Origin: Geodermatophilus tzadiensis
Lineage (GTDB): Bacteria > Actinomycetota > Actinomycetes > Mycobacteriales > Geodermatophilaceae
Direction: 5' to 3'
Assembly: GCF_003002915.1 (NCBI RefSeq)
Contig: NZ_PVTG01000007.1
Coordinates: 124,001-188,000, forward strand
Length of the DNA: 64,000 bases
The notes under the pieces were generated by a model, which was not told where the DNA came from, did not search any database, and worked only from the letters and a program-made list of their open reading frames with translations. The stretch's first letter is position 1; each line of letters starts with the position of its first letter. Shown here piece by piece: positions 17,681 to 24,994 of this stretch. A program made the position numbers and the translations under genes.

Positions 17681-17714
17681 CCCGGCAGCGCCCGGGAGGT
17701 CGGGCGCCGCCGGG
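17681..17714 (-). terminator. Intercistronic stem-loop behind the binding-protein gene
   Basis: CCCGGCAGCGCCCG (17681-17694) pairs with CGGGCGCCGCCGGG (17701-17714) with one mismatch and a 6-base loop. It stands between the stop of the binding-protein gene and the ATPase start. Such structures commonly stabilise the upstream message or reduce read-through, giving more binding protein than membrane components. Confidence 0.7.
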
Positions 17715-17720
17715 AACCGG

Positions 17721-18761
17721 TCAGGTGCAGACGACGCCGGCATCCTCGTAGTTGTCGGCGGTGACGATCTCCGTGTTCGCGAACGTCTCGGCGGGCAGGT
17801 CCTCGCCGTCCTGCAGCGCCTGCACCATCTCCTCGACGGCGGTGCGGCCCACCTCGGCGCCGGAGATGAACAGCGCCGACCTCATGCCGGTCGCCTCACC
17901 GGCCGCCCACGGCTTGCAGGCGAGGTAGGCACCGAGCCCGACGCCGTTGATGTCGTCGGGAGACACGCCGCTGTTCTGCAGGGCGGTCACGACCCCGTCG
18001 ACGTTCTCGTCGTTGCAGCCCCAGACGATCCAGTGCTTCACACCCGGGTTGGCGGTGATCACGGCACCGGCCTCGTCCTGGGCACCAGTGGCGGAGTTGT
18101 CGGTCCCGACGTCGATGACCTCGACCTCGCCGCCGCCGTTCGCCTCGAAGGTGCTCCTGGCCCCCTGCACGCGGTCGGCGCAGACCGACAGGTCCTGCTT
18201 GTAGGCCGAGATGACGCGCGTGTCCGCCGCGTTCCAGCCGGACTCGGTGAACAGGCGGGCGGCTTCCTCGCCGACTGCCTCGCCCATCTGGGTGCCGTTG
18301 AAGCCGACGAACGGCACGGCGTTGCCGGAGCCGTCCTCGATGCTGTCGTCACTCGCCAGCAGCGGCACGCCCGCGTTGGTCGCCGCCTGGGCGACGGTGG
18401 GCCCGATCTGCTGGTCGGGGACGACGATGATGATCCCGTCCACTCCGCGGGCGACCTCGGTGTCGATCGCGCTGATGGCCTTGTTCGCGTCCGTACCGAC
18501 GTCGACGACGTCGAGCTCCACGCCGAGCTCGTCGGCCGCCTCCTGGGCGCCCTGCGCCTGGTCGACGAAGTACTGCTGATCGCCCTGCTTCTGGATGTAG
18601 GCGATGCGCAGCGCGCCGTCGTCGGAACCACCGCCAGAACCGCCACCGGAGCCGGCCTCCTGGCCGGAGGAGCACGCGGACAGGACTGTCGCCAGTGCCA
18701 GGCCGGCGACGACCGAGGCGCGCGCCAGGGGGCGGCGCCGGGTTGAGGACAGCATCTTCAC
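17721..18761 (-). CDS. Sugar ABC transporter substrate-binding lipoprotein
   Basis: 346 aa. A lipoprotein signal peptide ends at LSAC (Cys30), followed by a Gly/Ser linker. The body is a periplasmic-binding-protein-like domain, with IAYIQKQGDQQYFVDQAQGAQ, VDGIIIVVPDQQ and the hinge segments; ADRVQGARSTF and the closing VTADNYEDAGV resemble arabinose/galactose-binding proteins. GTG 18761 or ATG 18755 can serve as start; GGAG precedes both. It is the first gene of the minus-strand operon, behind the shared promoter region. Confidence 0.92.
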   Translation of the reverse strand: MKMLSSTRRRPLARASVVAGLALATVLSACSSGQEAGSGGGSGGGSDDGALRIAYIQKQGDQQYFVDQAQGAQEAADELGVELDVVDVGTDANKAISAIDTEVARGVDGIIIVVPDQQIGPTVAQAATNAGVPLLASDDSIEDGSGNAVPFVGFNGTQMGEAVGEEAARLFTESGWNAADTRVISAYKQDLSVCADRVQGARSTFEANGGGEVEVIDVGTDNSATGAQDEAGAVITANPGVKHWIVWGCNDENVDGVVTALQNSGVSPDDINGVGLGAYLACKPWAAGEATGMRSALFISGAEVGRTAVEEMVQALQDGEDLPAETFANTEIVTADNYEDAGVVCT

Positions 18762-18796
18762 TCCATCTCCGAGCCTGCGGCCCAGGTCACAACGTT

Positions 18797-18811
18797 TATG
18801 CTATTTTCATA
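18797..18811. promoter_or_regulatory. Candidate operator in the AT-rich divergent promoter region
   Basis: TATG (18797-18800) and CATA (18808-18811) form an inverted repeat around ctatttt, in one of the very few AT-rich patches of the window (18791-18815). It lies between the divergent binding-protein operon and dgoD. The position and short palindrome fit binding by the GntR/FCD regulator of the operon; this assignment is inference. Confidence 0.45.
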
Positions 18812-18917
18812 CCAATGCGTGCGGCGGAGTGTCAACTACGCCACACTGAGTCGGCCTCCGTCCCGAGCAGGACCGGAGGCGTGGTCCGGCGCCGGCAGAG
18901 TGCAGAGGGGACGGTTC

Positions 18918-20063
18918 GTGAAGATCACCCGCCTGGAGACGTTCCTCGTCCCACCCCGCTGGCTGTTCTTGCGCGTGGAGACCGACGAGGGAGTGGTGGG
19001 CTGGGGCGAGCCGGTCGTCGAGGGCCGCGCGCACACGGTGGCGGCCGCTGTCGACGAGCTGGCCGACGACCTCGTCGGCGCGGACGCATCCCGCATCGAG
19101 GACCTGTGGCAGACGATGACCCGCGGTGGCTTCTACCGCGGCGGCCCGATCCTCTCCAGTGCCGTCGCCGGTATCGACCAGGCCCTGTGGGACATCAAGG
19201 GCAAGGCGCTCGGTGTCCCGGTGCACGACCTCCTGGGCGGGCCGGTGCGCGATCGCGTGCGGATGTACGGCTGGGTCGGCGGGGACGAGCCCGCCGAGGT
19301 CGCGGCCGGGGCGGCCGAACGGGTGGCGGCGGGGTACACGGCCGTGAAGATGAACGCCGGCGGTCGCCTGCGCTCACTGGAGTCCGTGAGCGAGATCCGG
19401 GCCGTCGTCGACCGCGTGGCCGCGGTGCGGGAGGTGCTCGGTCCGGATCGAGACGTCGCCGTCGACTTCCACGGCCGGGTCTCCCCCGCCCTCGCTCGCG
19501 TGCTCTGCCAGGAGCTCGAGCCGCTGCGGCCGCTGTTCGTCGAGGAGCCCGTAGTACCCGAGCTCCTCAGCGAGCTGTCGCGGATCTGTGCCTCGACGAC
19601 GGTGCCGATCGCGACCGGGGAGCGGCTGTACTCGCGGTGGGACTTCCGCACGGCGCTCGACAGCGGGATCGCCGTCGTCCAGCCGGACCTGTCCCACGCC
19701 GGCGGGATCTCCGAGTGCCGGCGCATCGCCGCGCTCGCCGAGACCTACGGCGTGGCCCTCGCACCCCACTGCCCCCTGGGGCCGATCGCGCTGGCGGCCT
19801 GCCTGCAGGTGGACCTGGCCAGCCCCAACGCGCTGATCCAGGAGACCAGCCTCGGCATCCACTACAACGTCGGCGCCGACACCCTCGACCACCTGCTCGA
19901 CCCGTCGGTGTTCGAGTTGCGGGACGGCTTCGTCGAACGGTTGACCGCCCCGGGCCTGGGGATCGAGGTGGACGAGCAAGCGGTGCGCACCGCGGCGGCC
20001 ACGGGCCACCGGTGGCGGTCCCCCGTCTGGCGGCACGCCGACGGCAGCCTCGCCGAGTGGTGA
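18918..20063 (+). CDS. dgoD: D-galactonate dehydratase
   Basis: 381 aa from GTG 18918. Enolase-superfamily enzyme that converts D-galactonate to 2-keto-3-deoxygalactonate. It is strikingly like E. coli DgoD along its whole length: PPRWLFLRVETDEGVVGWGE, FYRGGPI, AGIDQALWDIKGKALG, DFHGRVS (Asp183 metal ligand, His185), FVEEPV (Glu209), GERLYSRWDF (Glu235), QPDLSHAGGISE, APHCPLGPIALAACLQ (His284) and the terminal WRHADGSLAEW. All catalytic residues are present. It is transcribed opposite to the rest of the pathway from the shared region. Confidence 0.96.
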   Translation: MKITRLETFLVPPRWLFLRVETDEGVVGWGEPVVEGRAHTVAAAVDELADDLVGADASRIEDLWQTMTRGGFYRGGPILSSAVAGIDQALWDIKGKALGVPVHDLLGGPVRDRVRMYGWVGGDEPAEVAAGAAERVAAGYTAVKMNAGGRLRSLESVSEIRAVVDRVAAVREVLGPDRDVAVDFHGRVSPALARVLCQELEPLRPLFVEEPVVPELLSELSRICASTTVPIATGERLYSRWDFRTALDSGIAVVQPDLSHAGGISECRRIAALAETYGVALAPHCPLGPIALAACLQVDLASPNALIQETSLGIHYNVGADTLDHLLDPSVFELRDGFVERLTAPGLGIEVDEQAVRTAAATGHRWRSPVWRHADGSLAEW

Positions 20064-20092
20064 GCCGTCCGTCAGGCGATCCCACCGACTCC

Positions 20093-20698
20093 TCACCTGG
20101 CCAGTCCGAGCAGGCAGGCGGCGGCGCCTCCGCGGATGGCGTCGGTGGTGGCGACGTCGAGACCGGCCGCCTCCAGCCGACCGACGGGGTCCTCGACGCC
20201 CGTGTCGCGGGGGAGGTCGCTGCCCAGCGTCACCTGGATGGGACGCATGACGTCGACGAGGTGGTGCAGCTGACCGGGCGGGTGGACGAGCGAGTCGACG
20301 CCGGTGCACCGCGGCAGCTGCTCGGTGGTGTGCGCGTCCGGCCGGCCTGACCATGCATGGTCGGCGCGCACGACGTAGCCGGCGAGGTAGCCGCTGTCGC
20401 ACGCCGACCGGATCCGCAGCCGCGGATGGCGCTCGAGCAGGCCGGCGAAGACGGTTCGCAACAGCGCCAGCGCCGCCCCGGTCGGGTGCCCGACCGAATG
20501 GGACGAGTTGTGGGCGTCCAGTCGCTCCCCCAGCGCCCAGCCCTCCGGGTGGATGAGCACCGCGGTGTCCAGCTCCTCGGCGGCGGCCCAGGAGTCGGCC
20601 ACAGTCGGATCGTCGAGCTCGACCCCCGGCCCGGCCGGGGTGGAGATGCGCTCCCCGCGCACTCCGTGTCCGCGCAGCGCGGGCTCGAGTTGTTCCAC
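20093..20698 (-). pseudogene. Truncated amidohydrolase-2 (ACMSD-like) remnant
   Basis: About 200 codons that read as the C-terminal two thirds of an amidohydrolase-2 family protein: VELDDPTVADSWAAAEEL, VLIHPEGWALGE, LLERHPRLRI, VDVMRPIQVTLGSDLP and the end DAIRGGAAACLLGLAR. The N-terminal HxH metal motif is absent, and the usual AHGGGY reads ACDSGY, so a metal His is lost. A GTG at 20698 opens the frame but no full-length start exists. It lies between dgoD and the MFS gene as a leftover of a larger gene. Confidence 0.7.
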
Positions 20699-20781
20699 AG
20701 CCGGCTCCGATCTCCAGTCGTCCTCCGGTGACCGCCGGCGGGCATCGCAGACCGCCGGCGGTCGAGGGCAGGTGGCTCGGG

Positions 20782-22059
20782 TCAGGCCGACGCGCGGTCC
20801 CGGACGGGGTCGACCGCCAGGGCGAAGACCAGCCCACCGAGTGCGAGCACGAGCCCGAAGACGAGGAAGGATGCGGTGTAGCCGCTCCCCGGGGCGGCCC
20901 CGGTGTCGATGAGACGACCGGCGATGAGCGGACTGATGACGCCGGCTGCTGCGGACGCCACCGTGATCATGGCCAGCGCACCGGCTCGGTGGGCCGCCTC
21001 GAACAGTTCCGACACGACCGGGAAGGTGACGGTGTTGACCGTGACCGAGAAGCCGTAGCCGAGGATGACTGCGGCGACCGCTACGACGGGCGCGTCCAGT
21101 AGCGGGATCGCGGCGAGCACGAGACCTGACGCCAGGAGGCAGATGCCGCCGACCCGACCGCGGCCGACTCGCGCAGGGGCGCCGCGGCGCATGATCCGGT
21201 CGCCCAGTCCGCCGATGAGGAACAGTGCACCGAGCCCGGCGACGCTGGGGAGTGCGAACAGCGTGCCGGAGGCGGCAGCGGAGAAGCCGAGCGCGTTCTG
21301 GAAGTAGGACGGCAGCCAGGTGAAGACGACCGCGGCCAGTGCGCCCTGGGCGAAGGTGGCGAACAGGCAGGCGAGCATGGTCGGGGTGAGCAGCCCGCGC
21401 ATCCAGCTGCGATCGCTGCGCGCCGGAGCGGTCGGGTCGGTGCCGGCGTGCGGGCCCGTCCGACCGAGGAAGTACCACACGGTCAGCCACACCAGGGCAA
21501 CGACACCGATGGCGACGAACCCGATCCGCCAGCCGAGAGTGACCACCAGCAGGGAGATGACCGGCAAGAGGGCGATCTTGGAGAACGACGCGCCGCTGGT
21601 GATGATGGCGGCGGGTAGGCCGCGTCGGCTGGCAGGGAACCAGGAGTAGGCGGCGGTGTGAGCCAGCGGTACGGCCGGGCCCTCGGCGGTACCGACCACG
21701 ACCCGGCTCGCGATGAGCATCAGGGCGCCCCCTGCCAGGGCTGCTGGGATCTGACCGAGGGTGATCAACGCGCCACAGCCCAGGAGCACCGCACGGGTCG
21801 ACACCCGACGCCCGGACAGCGCGATCGCCAGGCAACTGACCATGGTGAGGAGATAGGTCGCGCTGCTGATCAGCCCGTAGGTCGTCGCGGACATGCCGAA
21901 CTCGGTGCGGATGGGAGTGGCGACCAGGCCGAGCAGGCCCTTGTCCAGGAACACCAGGACGTGCGCGCCGGCGGCGGCGGCGGTCACCGCCCAGGGCATC
22001 CATGCTCGGCCGGTGTCGGTGGTGCCGTCCGCAGGAGGACGGCTCAGGTCGGTCGTCAT
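20782..22059 (-). CDS. MFS transporter, anion:cation symporter type
   Basis: 425 aa from ATG 22059, preceded by GAGGAG. Twelve hydrophobic segments in two halves. WFPASRRGLPAAIITSGASFS and the charged loop after TM6 resemble the ACS branch, which carries sugar acids and aromatic or hydroxy acids. The cytoplasmic loop GDRIMRRGAP and the signature VVGTAEGPAVPLAHTAAYSWFP fit that branch. With the adjacent SDR, TIM-barrel and LysR genes it probably imports the substrate of that small pathway; galactonate is also possible because dgoD is near. Confidence 0.85.
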   Translation of the reverse strand: MTTDLSRPPADGTTDTGRAWMPWAVTAAAAGAHVLVFLDKGLLGLVATPIRTEFGMSATTYGLISSATYLLTMVSCLAIALSGRRVSTRAVLLGCGALITLGQIPAALAGGALMLIASRVVVGTAEGPAVPLAHTAAYSWFPASRRGLPAAIITSGASFSKIALLPVISLLVVTLGWRIGFVAIGVVALVWLTVWYFLGRTGPHAGTDPTAPARSDRSWMRGLLTPTMLACLFATFAQGALAAVVFTWLPSYFQNALGFSAAASGTLFALPSVAGLGALFLIGGLGDRIMRRGAPARVGRGRVGGICLLASGLVLAAIPLLDAPVVAVAAVILGYGFSVTVNTVTFPVVSELFEAAHRAGALAMITVASAAAGVISPLIAGRLIDTGAAPGSGYTASFLVFGLVLALGGLVFALAVDPVRDRASA

Positions 22060-22129
22060 CGGGTACTCCTCATCGAGAGCCACGGGTCCGGGTCATCCCG
22101 GCCACGGATTGAGTGCGGTGCGAGCTGGT

Positions 22130-22183
22130 GCGCGAGCAGGACTGCTCAGGGCGAAGGCGCGAGCAGGACTGCTCAGGGCGAAG
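22130..22183. repeat. 27-bp tandem duplication, two copies, spanning a stop codon
   Basis: Bases 22130-22156 are repeated exactly at 22157-22183. Each unit contains the inverted repeat GAGCAG-GA-CTGCTC and the codons LAPSP plus TGA of the SDR reading frame. The duplication therefore lies over the 3' end of the minus-strand SDR gene and places two identical small hairpins behind it. Confidence 0.85.
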
Positions 22184-22922
22184 GCGCGAGCTGCGCGCCG
22201 CCGCACACGTGCAGGACCTCGCCGGTGATGAAGCCGGCTCCGGGCGAGGCCAGGAAGCCGACTGCTCCGGCGATGTCGTCCGGAGTGGCGAATCGCCCCA
22301 TCGGGGTCATCGCCAGGTGCTTGGCCTCGAAGGCCGCGTACTCGGCTTCGGTGCGTCCAGTCCGGGTGAACGGTGTGGCGACCATGCTCGGAGCGACCGC
22401 GTTGACGGTCACGCCCAGCGGCGCGAACTCCAGGGCCAGCGAGCGGGTCAGTCCCACGACCCCCGCCTTGGACGTCACGTAGGCCACCGGCCCCCCCGAG
22501 AGCCAGGTACGCGAGGTGATGTTGACGACCCGCCCACCGGTGCCGGTGCTACGCCACAGGCCCGCGGCGGCCCGACACAACGCGGTCGGTCCCCAGACGT
22601 TGACCGCCATCACGCGCTCCCAGGTCTCCCGCTGCAAGGAGTCCAGCTCGCGAGGCGCGGTGACCGCGGCGTTGTTGACCACGACGTCGATGCGGCCGAA
22701 CCGCTCACCCACGTCGTTGACGAACGCCTCGACCGAGGCGTCGTCGGCCACGTCGAGCTCGTGGGCCTGTGCACGGTCGATGCGGTCGGCCTGCGTGCGG
22801 GCGCCGTCGACGTCGCGGTCGGCCAGCAGCACCACGTCGGCCGACGCGCTCAGGTGGGCCCCGATGGCCGCGCCGAGCCCGCCGGCGCCGCCGGTGACCA
22901 CGGCGACCCGCTCGGCCCTCAT
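22173..22922 (-). CDS. SDR-family oxidoreductase
   Basis: 249 aa with VVTGGAGGLG (8-17), NNAA (83-86), Ser137, Tyr148 and Lys152 (YVTSK), and the usual GFLASPGAGFITGEVLHVCGG end. The catalytic set is complete. ATG 22922 overlaps the stop of the TIM-barrel gene (ATGA), so the two are co-translated. Probable role: NAD(P)-dependent oxidation or reduction of a hydroxy acid or cyclitol in the same pathway; the substrate is unknown. The 3' end carries the 27-bp tandem duplication. Confidence 0.87.
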   Translation of the reverse strand: MRAERVAVVTGGAGGLGAAIGAHLSASADVVLLADRDVDGARTQADRIDRAQAHELDVADDASVEAFVNDVGERFGRIDVVVNNAAVTAPRELDSLQRETWERVMAVNVWGPTALCRAAAGLWRSTGTGGRVVNITSRTWLSGGPVAYVTSKAGVVGLTRSLALEFAPLGVTVNAVAPSMVATPFTRTGRTEAEYAAFEAKHLAMTPMGRFATPDDIAGAVGFLASPGAGFITGEVLHVCGGAQLAPSP

Positions 22923-23779
22923 GCCGTCACCATCGCGGGCTCTGCCCGGTCCAGGACCTCGAGTCCTCGACGCAGCGCCTCGACCGGAGCGAGGTCGGCA
23001 GTGAAGTCCTCGAGCGAGAGCCAGCCTCGGTAGCCGCCGCGGTGCAGTGCCCGGCGCAGGGCGACGACGTCGAGCAGGCCGTCGTCCATCGGAGACCACT
23101 GCAAGACCCAGGGGACACCGGGCTCGGAGGGAACGTAACGGGCGTTCTTGACGTGTACGTGTGCCAGGTGGGCGCCCAGGAGCTCGATCGCGGTGTCGTG
23201 GTCCTCGTACCCCTCCACCAGCAGGTTCCCGGCGTCGTAGATCGCACCGATCAGAGCGGGGTCAGCCCCGTCGAGGATCCGGGCGGTCAGCGAAGCGCTC
23301 GGGCAGATCGAGCGCTGGTGCAGCTCGAGCAGCGCCCGCACCCCGTGTCGCGAGGTGATCCTCTCCAGCTCGTCGACGAACCGACGGGCGGCCTGTGCCT
23401 GCTCCGACCACGCCGTCCCATCGCGCCACGGCGCCCGGAAACGGAACCAGCCGACGCCGGCCTCAGCCGCGGCGGCGGCTGCGCGACGAGCAGTCGCCAC
23501 GTCGCCGGTGTCGACATAGGTGTCCAGGCCGACGACCTCGAGCCCGGCCCGGCGACACCGTTCCACGGTTCTGGCGACGTCCTCGAAACGCAGGGTGCAC
23601 CGGTTGTCGGTGAAGACGTCGGACCCTGCACCCGGCCCACGATCGTCGACCCGCCACTCGATCCCGGTCGCACCCGAGCGCAGGACCGTCTCGATCGCTT
23701 CCTCCGGGGTGTGCCCGAAGAGCATGATCGAGCACACGCCCAGAGGGTTCACGGTCACGTCACCGTCGTTGTCAGCCAC
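22919..23779 (-). CDS. Sugar phosphate isomerase/epimerase-like TIM-barrel protein
   Basis: 286 aa of the xylose-isomerase-like (AP endonuclease 2) superfamily. Metal ligands are visible in order: LLELHQ (Glu), IYDAGN (Asp), HVHVKN (His) and WLSLEDF (Glu). Family members act as hexulose epimerases, inosose dehydratases or 3-dehydroshikimate dehydratases. The last possibility is noteworthy because a dehydroquinate-synthase-like gene lies 1.2 kb away, but nothing in the sequence decides it. GTG 23779 is chosen; later GTG codons are possible. Confidence 0.82.
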   Translation of the reverse strand: MADNDGDVTVNPLGVCSIMLFGHTPEEAIETVLRSGATGIEWRVDDRGPGAGSDVFTDNRCTLRFEDVARTVERCRRAGLEVVGLDTYVDTGDVATARRAAAAAAEAGVGWFRFRAPWRDGTAWSEQAQAARRFVDELERITSRHGVRALLELHQRSICPSASLTARILDGADPALIGAIYDAGNLLVEGYEDHDTAIELLGAHLAHVHVKNARYVPSEPGVPWVLQWSPMDDGLLDVVALRRALHRGGYRGWLSLEDFTADLAPVEALRRGLEVLDRAEPAMVTA

Positions 23780-23834
23780 GTCACAAGTGAACGGTGGCGC
23801 CCGTCGCCCCGTCCAAGACCAGGTACGACACCCT

Positions 23835-23857
23835 GGCCATACCCGCTGGGCATGGCC
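23835..23857. promoter_or_regulatory. Long interrupted palindrome, probable LysR operator
   Basis: GGCCAT (23835-23840) and ATGGCC (23852-23857) are perfect inverted arms, and inside them CCC and GGG also pair, so 18 of 23 positions are symmetric. It lies between the divergent TIM-barrel gene and the LysR gene, 25 bases ahead of the LysR start, the standard place for an autoregulatory LysR site. The ATG inside the right arm is therefore unlikely to be the regulator start. Confidence 0.65.
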
Positions 23858-23881
23858 CGCCCGTGCGACGACACTGGAGCG

Positions 23882-24784
23882 GTGGAGCTCCGCCACATGC
23901 GCTACGTCCTGGCCGTCGCCCGTCACGGGTCCTTCGGCAGGGCAGCGGAGGCGTTGCTGATCGCCCAGCCCTCGCTCAGCCGTCAGGTCCGTGACGTCGA
24001 GAAGGAGCTGGGCGAAGAACTGTTCGTTCGCGGAGCGAGCGGGGCCACGGTCACCGCGGCCGGGCGGGTGTTCGTCGCTCACGCTCGGCAGGTGGTGGCC
24101 ATGGCAGATTCGATCGGGGAGGTGGTGCGGGCCGAGACGCCGCCGCGCGAGCTCGTCCAGATCGGTCTACCCCCCGGTCTGTCGACCGAGTGGACGTCCG
24201 AGGTCGCGCGCGGACTGCTGCGCCACGTTCCCGGCGCTGACGTGCGATTCGTCGAGGCCGGGAGCGCCGAGCAACTACGACTGCTCACCCAGGGGCGCTT
24301 GGACGTGGCCGTGGTCCATCAGCTCCCGCCGGCTGACACCTGGTCCGCCCTGCTCGCGAGCGACCCACTGGGTGTTGCCGTGCGCCCGGACCACCCGCTC
24401 GCCAGCGCCGCCTCCTACCGGCTCGCCGACCTCGACCAGCTGCGGGTCCTGGTCCACTCCCGCGACCAGATCCCCACCCAACAGGACGGGATACTGGCCG
24501 CCGCGAGTTCGTCCGGCATCAGCCCGGTGTGGATCTTCGCCCGGTTCGTCGAGCACTCGCGGGCCTGCGCCGAGGCCGCGGAGGCCGACGCGGTGCTGGT
24601 GAGCTCGCACACCGCGGTGCGGCAGCTGCCCGACTGGGCGTGGCGTCCGGTCCAGGACCTCGGCCAGCCCATGAACACCTGGGTGGTCCGGCGCAACGAC
24701 GCCCGCGACGTCGTCGCGTTGGTGATCGGCGTGGTCAGGGCGTCCAGAACTCGACCGGATGCCGAGTCCCAGCGCGAGGACTGA
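23882..24784 (+). CDS. LysR-family transcriptional regulator
   Basis: 300 aa from GTG 23882, the standard length. The N-terminal helix-turn-helix is clear (ELRHMRYVLAVARHGSFGRAAEALLIAQPSLSRQVRDVEKELG, about residues 2-44), followed by the effector-binding domain starting near 90 (VQIGLPPGLSTEW). It is divergent from the isomerase/SDR/MFS genes and most likely activates them when the imported substrate or an intermediate is present. An ATG at 23852 would add ten residues but lies in the palindrome. Confidence 0.9.
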   Translation: MELRHMRYVLAVARHGSFGRAAEALLIAQPSLSRQVRDVEKELGEELFVRGASGATVTAAGRVFVAHARQVVAMADSIGEVVRAETPPRELVQIGLPPGLSTEWTSEVARGLLRHVPGADVRFVEAGSAEQLRLLTQGRLDVAVVHQLPPADTWSALLASDPLGVAVRPDHPLASAASYRLADLDQLRVLVHSRDQIPTQQDGILAAASSSGISPVWIFARFVEHSRACAEAAEADAVLVSSHTAVRQLPDWAWRPVQDLGQPMNTWVVRRNDARDVVALVIGVVRASRTRPDAESQRED

Positions 24785-24994
24785 CGCGAGCCGGCGTCCT
24801 CACACGAGACTCAACCGGCACGCCGGTCCACCACGCGGTCGTCCACACGGCGGGGTCGCCCTCGACATGGACGTCGCGAGCACGAGCGAGCTCGACACCC
24901 GGATGTCGCACGTCGCCGGGGATGTCTCGTGACCCACCGCTGATGCTCGAGCAGCAGTGATCCGCGCTGGGGTCGCTGCGTCAGACTGCCAGGT

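Noticed and set aside
17621-17743. ATG 17743 as start of the sugar ABC ATPase
   Set aside because: It would overlap the binding-protein gene, run through the stem-loop and add a Pro/His-rich tail; GTG 17620 has a proper ribosome site.
23852-23881. ATG 23852 as start of the LysR gene
   Set aside because: It lies inside the palindromic operator; GTG 23882 gives the standard N-terminus.
24785-24994. Short frames between the LysR gene and the kinase-cyclase fusion
   Set aside because: No frame has both a start with a ribosome site and a recognisable product; the region is only 210 bp and probably holds a promoter.
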